Notes: generated from the sequence alone by a model not told the origin. A stretch of 34,961 nt of DNA from SHZI01 sp964407855 (GCA_964407855.1 CAYOXI010000023.1:1-34961), one strand, 5' to 3'; shown: positions 1 to 7,603, numbered from the stretch's first letter. Translations and numbers: made by a program.

Positions 1-82
1 CGCTGCCACTGATGCCGCGGACGCCGCTGCCACTGATGCCGCGGACGCCGCTGCCGCTGATGCCGCGGACGCCGCTGCCACT
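1..82 (-). repeat. 24-bp in-frame tandem repeat (minisatellite) coding GSGVRGIS
   Basis: Three complete 24-bp units lie at 11-34, 35-58 and 59-82, and a partial unit at 1-10 continues outside the window. Units differ only by one A/G change (at the end of the 35-58 unit), which is a synonymous Ser codon change on the minus strand. The unit is a multiple of three, so copy-number change would lengthen or shorten the protein without a frameshift. Confidence 0.92.
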
Positions 83-856
83 GATACCAGCGACCCTGGA
101 CTGCTGGGCTCTACCAACGGCTGACCACGCCGCGCTCGATGACTCGAGGGAGCCAATTTCAGAGACGACTATCCCGTCTGTTGCTGCCTGGAATCCAACC
201 AATTCGATCAGGGTTCCTACCCCGACTTCGGTGCCGTCTCCAATTGTCGACAGGTCCAAGAACGCTTGACCTATCGATGCCTGTCGGGCGTCAGTATTCA
301 TGTGGTTCATGACGCCCCGAAGGTAGATCGGGGAGCTACCGAAAGCCACATTGGGATCTAAACGGACGACGTGGCTCACCAACCCCTCACTACCGCCAAA
401 GGTATGTCCGGCAACAGCGATATACGCGCCGGGTCTTAGATACCAAATGATGTTTTCAGAGTTCAACACTGAATCGATGTCTCTTGGCGCATCGATCACC
501 AAGGCGTTCTCAGCGAGAGTCATGGTTTGTCCAGAAACCGTGAAGGTTTGATTCTGTTCATTCCAGCTTTCAAAGATACCGATGCCCAACAGAGTTGGTG
601 CCCCTGCATTCTCCCCGGTTGCTCGCGTTGCCAGACCATTCGTCGGCCAAGAACTTAGCGCACTGACAGAGTCATCCAGAACCAGCGTGCCATCGTTGGA
701 TTGACCAACAAGCCGAATTCCGAAAACCTCGCTCGAAAGTTCTTGTTCAAACGCATTCGAACTGAAGCTCGCCAAAAGAAAAATGAGGCCACCGACTAGC
801 CCCACTGGGAGAGTCCGGCCTTTGTCTCTTGCGAAGGTCGCCATCGAGTTCATCAT
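2..856 (-). CDS. Exported protein with C-terminal GSGVRGIS octapeptide repeats, 3' end outside window
   Basis: An uninterrupted minus-strand frame runs from an ATG at 856 off the left edge (285 codons seen). A GGGG stretch 8 nt upstream supports this ATG over the one at 862. The first 35 residues look like a signal peptide: basic start (ARDKGR), hydrophobic core (VGLVGGLIFLLAS), cleavage site SNA|FEQ. The middle has two stretches that read like small beta-barrel modules: one with FTVSGQ and later YIAVAGH, one with IYLRGV and later LIELVGF. They resemble DUF5666-type repeats, which is inference only. From about residue 258 the chain becomes tandem GSGVRGIS units that reach the edge. It lies 46 nt downstream of the DUF6502 gene on the same strand with no terminator between, so co-transcription is likely. 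Codon use is less G+C-rich than in the rest of the window. Function unknown. Confidence 0.72.
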   Translation of the reverse strand, partial: MMNSMATFARDKGRTLPVGLVGGLIFLLASFSSNAFEQELSSEVFGIRLVGQSNDGTLVLDDSVSALSSWPTNGLATRATGENAGAPTLLGIGIFESWNEQNQTFTVSGQTMTLAENALVIDAPRDIDSVLNSENIIWYLRPGAYIAVAGHTFGGSEGLVSHVVRLDPNVAFGSSPIYLRGVMNHMNTDARQASIGQAFLDLSTIGDGTEVGVGTLIELVGFQAATDGIVVSEIGSLESSSAAWSAVGRAQQSRVAGISGSGVRGISGSGVRGISGSGVRGISGS

Positions 857-902
857 TTGCATATCCCCAGGGTGCTAGTTGTGTTTTTTTACTTGTATCG
901 AG

Positions 903-1730
903 CTAGGTGATGTCTTCGTCTTGCTCTTCAACGTAATGGAAGATTCCGAGGCCAGCCTTGACTCCAAGGGGCGGGAGATCCGAATCGGGCTTCTCTCTCA
1001 TGCTCAGCCACGTATCAATTTCTTCAAGCAGAGCCTGTCCTCTGGTTCGAATAAGAGACTGGAGACGACCAAGATCCTCTGGCCTAATGCCGAAGTCCGA
1101 GGTCACTGTTCGTTCAAACCGTCTGTCGTCCGGGGCAACTTGCCGGCGGTTGAATTCGATGGTCTCGACAAAAAACTGCACTGCGCGGCCCAACCTATCT
1201 AAACTTTCTGGATCGGTGACGGCTGGCATGTAGGTGCGGGTCAAAACTCGATACATCCCATAGCTCGTTTCAAGCACCACTCCTACTCTTACCAACTCCC
1301 GTACCAAATCTTGAGCTTTCCTGCGCGGCGAGAAGATCGCCGTAAGTGTTGCGAAATCTGGCCGATTTCGTTCGTGCAGGCTTAGCTCAAGGGGTAAACC
1401 GTACGGACCGACGAAGCGTGGATCCGTATGCCATCCACTCAAAATTGCCTCAATGTCCTCCAAGCTCGTTGCGGAACTTCCTCCGGCATTTCGTTGTTCG
1501 AGTACCTCAACTGTTTCTCGTTGGGACATCCCAGTAACTAGCGAAATCCGCGTTGCAGAATCGTCGTCACCCTGCCGTCTGATCTCTCGAGTTGCTGCCT
1601 CAACGAAAACTCGCTTTGCTAGGTCGGCAAACTCCGGATAAGTGACCCCTGTGCGGAGCAGAATCTGGACAAGTGGCCTCAGGAGCCGCGAATAGGCCTT
1701 GATCAGCGATGATTTCAGATCGGGTTCCAT
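903..1730 (-). CDS. DUF6502 family protein, possible DNA-binding regulator
   Basis: A 275-residue cytoplasmic protein with no signal peptide or membrane segment. The N-terminal part (LLRPLVQILLRTGVTYPEF, residues 16-34) and the segment GWHTDPRFVGPYGLPLEL (99-116) match my memory of the DUF6502 family. Residues about 59-78 (ISLVTGMSQRETVEVL) have the spacing of a helix-turn-helix, with TGMS at the turn and a following recognition-like helix, so a DNA-binding role is plausible but unproven. The start is ATG 1730 with AAGGGG just upstream, and a promoter-like TTGACG/TAGTCT pair lies 25-53 nt before it. It is the first gene of a two-gene unit with the repeat protein downstream. Base composition is lower in G+C than the neighbouring core genes, which suggests acquired or accessory DNA. 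Confidence 0.75.
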   Translation of the reverse strand: MEPDLKSSLIKAYSRLLRPLVQILLRTGVTYPEFADLAKRVFVEAATREIRRQGDDDSATRISLVTGMSQRETVEVLEQRNAGGSSATSLEDIEAILSGWHTDPRFVGPYGLPLELSLHERNRPDFATLTAIFSPRRKAQDLVRELVRVGVVLETSYGMYRVLTRTYMPAVTDPESLDRLGRAVQFFVETIEFNRRQVAPDDRRFERTVTSDFGIRPEDLGRLQSLIRTRGQALLEEIDTWLSMREKPDSDLPPLGVKAGLGIFHYVEEQDEDIT

Positions 1731-1948
1731 GTTCCCCTTAGTATTATGGCAAAGAGACTAGGTGGAAACTTATGTTGCGTCAAGCCAATTCAATGGTTTA
1801 ACACCCTTCCTTTAACGTGAAAGTAGTGACTCAATTCAAGAGTTTTGTAAAGTAAGTCGGCGACGCCGATCTCAGTCCCGGCTGCCCGGACTTGGGGTTC
1901 TCGCTCTCTGAACTAGCGGAGGAAAACTAGGCCGATCCCAAACGGGAG
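1731..1948. other. Intergenic region between bolA and the DUF6502 gene
   Basis: These 218 bases hold the DUF6502 promoter candidate at the low-coordinate end and a G+C-rich half next to bolA. A weak imperfect inverted repeat (AGTCC at about 1875, GGACT at about 1888) has no T-tract, so I do not call a terminator for bolA. No convincing ORF is present. Confidence 0.5.
1755..1783 (-). promoter_or_regulatory. Candidate sigma-70 promoter for the DUF6502 operon
   Basis: Reading the minus strand, TTGACG (1783-1778) and TAGTCT (1760-1755) are separated by 17 nt. The predicted transcript would start near 1748 and give a leader of about 18 nt. The surrounding 1731-1870 is the most AT-rich non-coding stretch in this part of the window. 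Confidence 0.5.
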
Positions 1949-2215
1949 CTACTCCCCCCCAAGAACCTCTATCCGAAGAGCATGGATTTCAGTTTCGAGG
2001 AGGTCGCCGAGGGCCTCGTAGATGAGGCGATGCTGAGAAAGTCTGGCTAAGTCTCTGAGTTTTCTGGCTTGAATCCGGAGAAAAAAATGACCACGGCCGT
2101 CGCGGGCACCGGCATGGCCCACGTGCAGGTGGCTCTCGTCGGTGATCTCGCAGATTTCCGGTTGGAGGGCGACCTGGAGCCGGCGCCGGATTTCTTCGAC
2201 CCGTTCGAGGCTCAC
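1949..2215 (-). CDS. bolA: BolA family protein
   Basis: An 88-residue BolA-like protein. The family binds monothiol glutaredoxins and [2Fe-2S] clusters, and some members affect cell shape and transcription. The sequence shows the expected pattern: ITDESHLHVGH near residues 18-28, GHFFLRI, and the C-terminal QHRLIYEAL...EIHALRI block with the invariant His in the HR pair. I chose the GTG at 2215: its first two bases overlap the TGA stop of the YciI gene (GTGA junction), and the family N-terminus begins right there (SLERVEEIRRRL). An upstream in-frame ATG would add 13 unrelated residues. It is the last gene of the yciB-yciI-bolA run. The length fits short BolA proteins; IbaG-type assignment is less likely from the DES-HxxxGH pattern. 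Confidence 0.85.
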   Translation of the reverse strand: MSLERVEEIRRRLQVALQPEICEITDESHLHVGHAGARDGRGHFFLRIQARKLRDLARLSQHRLIYEALGDLLETEIHALRIEVLGGE

Positions 2216-2511
2216 GGCATGACCTGGACGAAGGGTTTGACGGAGACCCGGCACCAGACACCGCCTGCCACGTAGGGGTCATCGGCCGCCCACGCCTCGG
2301 CGGCTGGCAGATCGGGGAATTCGGCGATGATCAGGCTCCCGGAGTAGCCGGCTTCCCCCGGCTCGCGGGTATCGAGCACCGGGTGCGGACCCGCCAGGAC
2401 CAGCCGCCCGGCCTCCCGCAGGGCTGTGACGCGTGCCAGATGAGCGGCCCGCTCCCGCAGTCGACCGGCCAGGCTGCCTGGACTGTCCTCACCAAAGATT
2501 GCGTAAAGCAT
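2212..2511 (-). CDS. yciI: YciI family protein
   Basis: A 99-residue single-domain protein of the YciI/YCII fold (ferredoxin-like, related to muconolactone isomerase-like proteins), whose physiological substrate is generally unknown. It starts MLYAIFGED and carries the conserved His in HLARVTAL, GPHPVLD in the middle, and the AxDDPYVAGGV segment that holds the His/Asp pair thought to form the active site. ATG 2511 shares its A with the TGA stop of yciB (TGATG), so translation is probably coupled. Its stop overlaps the GTG start of bolA. The yciB-yciI pair is a common gammaproteobacterial arrangement. Confidence 0.88.
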   Translation of the reverse strand: MLYAIFGEDSPGSLAGRLRERAAHLARVTALREAGRLVLAGPHPVLDTREPGEAGYSGSLIIAEFPDLPAAEAWAADDPYVAGGVWCRVSVKPFVQVMP

Positions 2512-3074
2512 CAGGATTCCTCCGGTAGCGTCTTGGTCGGGGGTGTTCGCCCGCTCATCCACATGGCCTGCAGCACAACGAAGACCAGGGTCATGCCCAG
2601 CAGGCCGAAGAGCTTGAAGTTCACCCAGGTGGCCTCCGAAAACCGGTAGGCAACGACGATATTCGCAATCCCTGAAACCACGAAGAAGCCTACCCACATG
2701 AGGTTCAGCCGTTGCCAGTCGGCGGGCACCAGGCTGATCTCATCCTTGGACGCAGCGCTGAGCAGGCGCTGCACAATGGGCCTGTCGCCGATGTACTGGC
2801 TGCCGAGAAACACCGCCGCGAACAGCCAGTTCAGGACAGTCGGTTTCCACTTGAAGATCAGCTCATTGTCCAGCAGGACACTGCCGCCACCCATCACGAT
2901 CACGAGCGCGGCCGAGACCATCAGCATCCTGGGCACCGTGCGCCTGACGAGCCAGGTGATCAGTACCTGCAGGGACATGACTACCATGATGACGAGAATG
3001 GCCGTCTTCATGTCGGTCAGCCAGTAAGCCGCGAAGAACGCAATCACCGGCAGAAAATCCAGAAAAGCCTGCAT
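2511..3074 (-). CDS. yciB: Inner membrane septation/envelope protein YciB (IspZ)
   Basis: A 187-residue polytopic inner membrane protein close in length to E. coli YciB (about 179). It opens with the family signature QAFLDFLPVIAFFAAYW, contains FKWKPTVLNWLFAAVFLGSQ and ends with WVNFKLFGLLGMTLVFVV. About five hydrophobic segments are visible. Family members are linked to cell-envelope synthesis and the elongation and division machinery through genetic and interaction data; no enzymatic activity is established. The ATG at 3074 is chosen because it directly begins the conserved N-terminus; an open frame extends further upstream but has no family similarity. It is divergent from yciO across 54 bp and heads the yciB-yciI-bolA run. 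Confidence 0.93.
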   Translation of the reverse strand: MQAFLDFLPVIAFFAAYWLTDMKTAILVIMVVMSLQVLITWLVRRTVPRMLMVSAALVIVMGGGSVLLDNELIFKWKPTVLNWLFAAVFLGSQYIGDRPIVQRLLSAASKDEISLVPADWQRLNLMWVGFFVVSGIANIVVAYRFSEATWVNFKLFGLLGMTLVFVVLQAMWMSGRTPPTKTLPEES

Positions 3075-3116
3075 GCAGCAATATCCAATTGGGCGGGACA
3101 GTCCGCGCTGAACCGG

Positions 3117-3122
3117 TAGAAT
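3117..3122 (+). promoter_or_regulatory. Candidate -10 element giving a leaderless yciO transcript
   Basis: TAGAAT ends 6 nt before the yciO ATG at 3129, so a transcript from it would begin at or next to the start codon. There is no good -35 hexamer at 16-18 nt and no Shine-Dalgarno sequence before the ATG. Only 54 bp separate yciO from the divergent yciB. Confidence 0.35.
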
Positions 3123-3128
3123 ACGGAC

Positions 3129-3749
3129 ATGACGCAGCGCTTTCACGTCCATCCGGTAAATCCCCAGCCCCGACTCATCAAGCAGGCAGTGGAGATTATT
3201 CGCGGTGGCGGGCTCGTGGTGTACCCGACGGACTCCTGTTATGCCTTCGGGTGGCAGATCGGCGAGCGGGAACCAGCCGAGCGACTCCAGAAGATCAGGG
3301 ATACGGGTCACGACCACTATTACACGGTCGTGTGCCGGGACCTTTCCGAGCTGGCGAGCTATGCACGGGTCGACAACTCGACGTATCGACTTCTTCGTGC
3401 GCATACACCCGGGCCCTACACCTTCATCCTGAAGGCCACCAAGGAGGTTCCGCGGCGCCTGCAGACGCCAAAGCGCCAGACCGTCGGCATTCGGGTTCCC
3501 GACCACCCCGTGCCCCTGGCCTTGCTGGCTGCCCTCGGGGAGCCCCTGATGAGTTCAACGCTGTTGCTGCCGGGCCATGACGCCGCGCTGTCGGACCCCG
3601 ATGAGATTGAGGCTGCGGTCGCGGGGCGGGTTGACCTGCTGATTGACAGCGGCGGTTGCGGCATCGAACCGACCACCGTCGTGGACCTGACCGGCGACAG
3701 CCCCGTCATCCTCCGGCAGGGCCGGGGCGACGTCCGCGGGCTGGCCTGA
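3129..3749 (+). CDS. yciO: YciO, Sua5/YciO/YrdC-type threonylcarbamoyl-AMP synthase-like protein
   Basis: A 206-residue protein, the same length as E. coli YciO and collinear with it from the first residues (FHVHPVNPQPRLIKQAVEI). The double-stranded-RNA-binding-like YrdC fold is shown by GGLVVYPTDSCYAFG, CRDLSELASYARVDN, HTPGPYTFILKATKEVPRR and VGIRVPDHP. Relatives TsaC and Sua5 make threonylcarbamoyl-AMP for tRNA t6A37. YciO members are paralogues whose in vivo role is less clear, so the substrate should not be assumed. It begins the plus-strand run leading to scpA, scpB and rluB, with 10 nt to the M50 protease gene. No Shine-Dalgarno sequence precedes the ATG. Confidence 0.88.
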   Translation: MTQRFHVHPVNPQPRLIKQAVEIIRGGGLVVYPTDSCYAFGWQIGEREPAERLQKIRDTGHDHYYTVVCRDLSELASYARVDNSTYRLLRAHTPGPYTFILKATKEVPRRLQTPKRQTVGIRVPDHPVPLALLAALGEPLMSSTLLLPGHDAALSDPDEIEAAVAGRVDLLIDSGGCGIEPTTVVDLTGDSPVILRQGRGDVRGLA

Positions 3750-3759
3750 AGGTATCGCG

Positions 3760-4413
3760 ATGGATGTCGCCGCGACGATCCAGTTCATTTCGGTCGCGAT
3801 CATTCCCATCCTCTTCGGCATCACGCTGCATGAGGTCTCCCATGGCTGGACGGCCCGCTACTTTGGAGACCGGACGGCGGAGCTGCTGGGCAGGCTCTCC
3901 CTGAATCCTGTCCGCCACATTGACCCGGTGGGAACCATCGCCGTACCAATCGTGCTCGGCATCCTGATCGGGATGCCCTTCGGGTGGGCCAAGCCGGTGC
4001 CGGTCAATGGCAACAACCTGCGCAATCCCAAACGCGACATGGTGGTCGTGGCGGCAGCTGGCCCGGCCAGCAACCTGGTGATGGCCGTGTTCTGGGCCCT
4101 AATCTTCGCCGCCACGCTTCAGTGGCAGCAGCCGCTGTCGGCGGTCCGCCAGTTCCTGCTGTCGATGGCGCAGGTCGGGATCTTTTTCAACGTGTTGTTG
4201 TGTGTTTTTAATCTGCTCCCGATTCCACCGCTTGACGGTGGCCGGGTGCTCCGTGGCCTGGTGCCCGAGAGTCTTGGACGGCGGCTGGATGCAGTTGAAC
4301 CCTATGGCCTTATACTGGTCATGGCACTCTTGGCACTCGGCATCCTCGGCCGGGTGATTGGTCCGGTAGTTTCAACCCTCACCCAGGCTATCCAGAGGCT
4401 GGTTGGCAGCTGA
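3760..4413 (+). CDS. Site-2 protease family (M50) membrane metalloprotease
   Basis: A 217-residue polytopic inner membrane protein. The zinc motif HEVSH sits at residues 24-28 in the first membrane segment, and the third ligand region NLLPIPPLDGG (151-161, Asp159) lies in a later one, the two-part active site of M50 proteases. GWAKPVPVNGNN (75-86) marks the short YwhC/Rv2869c-like subgroup without a PDZ domain, so it is not RseP. The substrate is unknown. The ATG at 3760 follows GAAGG at about 3747. The gene ends 3 nt before scpA. In several gammaproteobacteria I recall trpS next to scpA; here scpA follows directly. Confidence 0.9.
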   Translation: MDVAATIQFISVAIIPILFGITLHEVSHGWTARYFGDRTAELLGRLSLNPVRHIDPVGTIAVPIVLGILIGMPFGWAKPVPVNGNNLRNPKRDMVVVAAAGPASNLVMAVFWALIFAATLQWQQPLSAVRQFLLSMAQVGIFFNVLLCVFNLLPIPPLDGGRVLRGLVPESLGRRLDAVEPYGLILVMALLALGILGRVIGPVVSTLTQAIQRLVGS

Positions 4414-4416
4414 GCT

Positions 4417-5355
4417 ATGGCATCTGCGGATTCTGAAGTTGTCGTTCCCCGGCTCACCGTGGTCCACGATGCCGACGCGCGTCGAAGTCCGCTGTTGACT
4501 GCGGAAGAGGCGGGGGGTGGCCCCGCCCAGGCGGAAATGCCTTTCGCGATCGTGGAAGGCGAGGCGGTGACCCAGCTACCGCAGGACCTGTACATCCCGC
4601 CCTTTGCCCTTGAGGTCTTTCTTGAAGCCTTCGAGGGCCCTCTCGACCTGCTGCTGTACCTGATCCGCCGGCAGAATCTCGACATCCTGAATATCCCGAT
4701 CGCCGAAATCACCCTCCAGTACGTCCAGTACATCGAGGTGATGAAGGAGCTGCAGCTTGAGCTGGCCGGCGAATACCTGCTGATGGCGGCCATGCTGGCC
4801 GAGATCAAATCCCGGATGCTCCTGCCCCGGATCGGGGCAGTTGATGACGACGAGGCCGACCCCCGTGCCGAGCTGGTGCGCCGCCTCCAGGAGTACGAGC
4901 GCTACAAGCAGGCGGCGACCGACGTGGATGGGCTTCCGCGGCTGGAACGGGACTTTCACCAGGCCAGCGCCGAGGTGACGGAGCGCCGGGTGGTCACGCG
5001 GCTGCCCGATCTCACGCTCAAGGAATTGCTGCTCGCCTTTCAGGACGTGCTCAACCGGGCGGAGATGCTGGCTCATCACCACATCCGGCGTGAACCGCTC
5101 TCCGTACGGCAACGGATGTCGGAGGTGCTGCTCAAGGTACAGCGGGACAGCTTCTGCGAATTCCGCGAGCTGTTCTCTGCGGATGAGGGCCGGATGGGCG
5201 TCGCCGTGACCTTCCTTGCCCTGCTGGAGCTGTTAAAGGAATCGCTGATCGAAGTGGTGCAGACCGAGGCCTATGCGCCGATCCACCTGCGGGCAGCGGT
5301 CATGCGCCCGGCAGGGACCCTGGATCTGGATAATGAAGATGTCGAAAGCGCCTGA
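4417..5355 (+). CDS. scpA: Segregation and condensation protein A
   Basis: Kleisin subunit of the Smc-ScpAB condensin complex, which organises and segregates the chromosome. The N-terminal kleisin domain begins at FEGPLDLLLYLIRRQNLDILNIPIAEIT (residues about 71-98) and is followed by YLLMAAMLAEIKSRMLLP, a hallmark of ScpA. The C-terminal winged-helix part, about 230-285, contains VTFLALLELLKESLIEVVQ. At 312 residues it is longer than a minimal ScpA, because about 65 residues without obvious family similarity precede the kleisin domain. The start at 4417 is 3 nt after the protease stop, and a later start could shorten this extension. scpB follows after 19 nt. No smc gene is in the window. Confidence 0.95.
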   Translation: MASADSEVVVPRLTVVHDADARRSPLLTAEEAGGGPAQAEMPFAIVEGEAVTQLPQDLYIPPFALEVFLEAFEGPLDLLLYLIRRQNLDILNIPIAEITLQYVQYIEVMKELQLELAGEYLLMAAMLAEIKSRMLLPRIGAVDDDEADPRAELVRRLQEYERYKQAATDVDGLPRLERDFHQASAEVTERRVVTRLPDLTLKELLLAFQDVLNRAEMLAHHHIRREPLSVRQRMSEVLLKVQRDSFCEFRELFSADEGRMGVAVTFLALLELLKESLIEVVQTEAYAPIHLRAAVMRPAGTLDLDNEDVESA

Positions 5356-5374
5356 TAGATAAGGCCTTTAATCT

Positions 5375-6052
5375 ATGGAAACCACGCAACTCAAGAATGT
5401 CCTGGAGGCAGCTCTGCTGGCCGCCGGTCGTCCGCTGGACCTGAACGCCCTCCAGGCCCTGTTTGGCGCAGATGATCCACCGGGTCGGGACGACCTGCGC
5501 GCGGCAATCACGGCCTTGCAGGCCGACTACGCCGACCGCGGTATCCAGCTCGTCGAGGTCGCCAGCGGCTTCCGCATCCAGGTTCGCACCAGCATGTCGG
5601 GTTGGCTCACCAGCCTGTGGGAGGAGAGGGCGCCCCGTTACTCCCGTGCCCTCATGGAAACCCTGGCGATCATTGCCTATCGCCAGCCTGTCACCCGGGG
5701 CGATGTGGAAGACATCCGCGGGGTTGGTGTCACTACCAACATCATGCGAACACTGCTGGAGCGCAACTGGATCCGCGTCGTTGGCTTCCGGGATGTACCG
5801 GGTCGGCCCGCCATCTACGGCACCACCCGGGAGTTCCTCGACTATTTCGGCCTGAAGAAGCTTGACGACCTGCCGTCACTGGCCGACCTCAAGGATCTGG
5901 AGACCCTCACCGCCCAGCTGGAACTGGACGGTCCCACCGGTCCGGATCTGCCGGCGCTCCCCGCAGAGTCCGCCGATGACGGTGAGATCGATCCCGAGCG
6001 GGAACCAGAGGAGCTGATGGCATCGAATGTGGTGCCGATCAAGGCACGCTGA
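5375..6052 (+). CDS. scpB: Segregation and condensation protein B
   Basis: A 225-residue partner of ScpA in the Smc complex. It has the two winged-helix domains expected: residues about 1-85 (NVLEAALLAAGRPL...) and about 90-160 with the conserved ALMETLAIIAYRQPVTRGDVEDIRG stretch and GRPAIYGTTREFLDYFGL. The acidic, proline-rich tail beyond about 185 is typically disordered. The start ATG 5375 has only a weak upstream AAGG. The gene lies 19 nt after scpA and 11 nt before rluB, a usual scpA-scpB-rluB arrangement, so all three are probably on one transcript. Confidence 0.95.
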   Translation: METTQLKNVLEAALLAAGRPLDLNALQALFGADDPPGRDDLRAAITALQADYADRGIQLVEVASGFRIQVRTSMSGWLTSLWEERAPRYSRALMETLAIIAYRQPVTRGDVEDIRGVGVTTNIMRTLLERNWIRVVGFRDVPGRPAIYGTTREFLDYFGLKKLDDLPSLADLKDLETLTAQLELDGPTGPDLPALPAESADDGEIDPEREPEELMASNVVPIKAR

Positions 6053-6063
6053 CGGCCAGCCCG

Positions 6064-6837
6064 GTGAACGCACCTCCCGCCAGTGAGCGCCTGCAAAAGG
6101 TGCTGGCTTCTGCCGGACTTGGTTCCCGTCGGACCATGGAGGACTGGATCCGCGCCGGCCGGGTCACCGTCAATGGCAAGCCGGCGGTGCTGGGCCAGAA
6201 AGTTACGGGCCGCGAGCGCATTCTCGTCGATGGCCGCCAGGTTCCTGCCCTCCGTCGCACGAAACCGGCGCCCCGGGTACTGCTCTACCACAAGCCGGCC
6301 GGTGAGGTATGCAGCCGCCGGGATCCCGAAGGCCGGCCCACGATTTTTGACAATCTGCCCCCCCTGCAGGGCAGCCGCTGGATCAACGTCGGCCGGCTCG
6401 ACCTGGCCACGTCGGGACTGCTGCTCCTGACGACTGACGGCCAGCTGGCCAACGCGCTGATGCATCCATCCCGGGAACTGGAGCGGGAGTACGCGGTCCG
6501 CGTGCAGGGTACCGTTACCCCGGAGCTCATCGAGCGGGTGCGGGTGGGCATCGAGCTTGAGGACGGCAAGGCGGCTTTCGACCGTATCGAAAGCGCTGGG
6601 GGTGACGCCAGCAACCAGTGGTTCCGTGTCGTTGTTTCCGAGGGACGGAACCGGTTGGTAAGACGCGTCTGGGAGGCTGTTGACTGCCGCGTCAGCCGGC
6701 TGATCCGCGTGCGATACGGGCCGGTGCTGCTGCCCCGTGCGCTCCGACCGGGCCACCATCGCCTGCTGCGGGATTCGGAGTGCACCGCACTCTATGCCGC
6801 CGCAGGACTGGTCGAGGTCGAGGAAGAAGAAGGCTAG
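6064..6837 (+). CDS. rluB: 23S rRNA pseudouridine synthase, RluB/RsuA family
   Basis: A 257-residue pseudouridine synthase. The N-terminal S4 RNA-binding domain is RLQKVLASAGLGSRR...AGRVTVNGKPA. The catalytic domain follows with GRLDLATSGLLLLTTDG, where the Asp of RLD is the nucleophile, and RNRLVRRVWEAV near the end. E. coli RluB modifies U2605 of 23S rRNA; position next to scpB favours RluB over RluE or RsuA. The likely start is GTG 6064, directly before the S4 domain, since no in-frame ATG exists that keeps that domain whole. The Shine-Dalgarno sequence is weak, so translation may depend on coupling to scpB. It ends convergent with yciK 10 nt away. Confidence 0.92.
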   Translation: MNAPPASERLQKVLASAGLGSRRTMEDWIRAGRVTVNGKPAVLGQKVTGRERILVDGRQVPALRRTKPAPRVLLYHKPAGEVCSRRDPEGRPTIFDNLPPLQGSRWINVGRLDLATSGLLLLTTDGQLANALMHPSRELEREYAVRVQGTVTPELIERVRVGIELEDGKAAFDRIESAGGDASNQWFRVVVSEGRNRLVRRVWEAVDCRVSRLIRVRYGPVLLPRALRPGHHRLLRDSECTALYAAAGLVEVEEEEG

Positions 6838-6847
6838 CAGGCGGCGC

Positions 6848-7603
6848 CTACTGGCAGTCGATGCTGTGTCCCGTTACGCCCCGGCTCGCCGGGCCAAGCA
6901 GATAGACGTAGGGTCCCATCAGCGACAAGGCTTCCGGTACCGTGGCCGGGTCCTCGCCGGGATAGGCGGCCCGCCTCATCGCGGTGCGGGTCTTTCCCGG
7001 GTTGATGCAGTTGGCGCGGATCCGGCCTTCGCCGCTGGTCTCGTCGGCCAGCACCTGGGACAGGCCCTCGATGCCGAATTTGGCAACCGCATAGGCACCC
7101 CAGTAGGCCCGTCCCTGGCGGCCGACCGAACTGCTGGCGAACACGATCGAGGGGTCAGGCGCCTGCCGGAGCAGGGGCAGAAAAAGCTGGGTCAGAATGA
7201 AAGGCACATTGAGGTTCAGGTGCATCACCTGGTGCCAGACAGCAATATCGTAGTGCTCGATCGGCGCACGCTGCCCGAGGATGGCTGCATTGTGGAGCAG
7301 GCCGTCAAGCCGTCCCCAGCTGCTGCCAACCTGCTCAACCAGCTGGTGATAATCCGGTCCTCCCGCAGAGGCCAGGTCGAGCGCGGCGATGGCCGGTTCC
7401 GGATGACCTGCAGTGACGATCTCGTCGTACAACGATTCGAGCCGGGACGTGGTCCGACCCAGCAGGATCACGGTTGCGCCATGGGCGGCGCAGGTCAGGG
7501 CGGCAGCCCGGCCGAGGCCGGCACCGGCGCCGGTGACGAGAATCACCCGATCCCTGAGTTCATCCGGAGCCGGTTGATGCGCACGGGCAGTGGCTGACAG
7601 CAT
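6848..7603 (-). CDS. yciK: YciK-type short-chain dehydrogenase/reductase
   Basis: A 251-residue cytoplasmic SDR, the same length class as E. coli YciK (252). The cofactor motif TGAGAGLG is at residues 24-31, NAA at about 105-107, the active-site Ser in FASSSVG near 157, and the YxxxK pair at Tyr171/Lys175. Arg50 (LLGRT) after the second beta strand is compatible with NADP(H). The native substrate is not established. Its ATG is only 2 nt after the mupP stop, and the order ubiG-mupP-yciK matches Pseudomonas, so the four minus-strand genes from mtaD are probably co-transcribed. Confidence 0.88.
   Translation of the reverse strand: MLSATARAHQPAPDELRDRVILVTGAGAGLGRAAALTCAAHGATVILLGRTTSRLESLYDEIVTAGHPEPAIAALDLASAGGPDYHQLVEQVGSSWGRLDGLLHNAAILGQRAPIEHYDIAVWHQVMHLNLNVPFILTQLFLPLLRQAPDPSIVFASSSVGRQGRAYWGAYAVAKFGIEGLSQVLADETSGEGRIRANCINPGKTRTAMRRAAYPGEDPATVPEALSLMGPYVYLLGPASRGVTGHSIDCQ

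Noticed and set aside
1..82. CRISPR array or plus-strand gene coding MPRTPLPL repeats
   Set aside because: The units are directly adjacent with no unique spacers, so it is not a CRISPR. The plus-strand frame is a shadow of the minus-strand exported protein, which has a start, RBS, signal peptide and 285 open codons.
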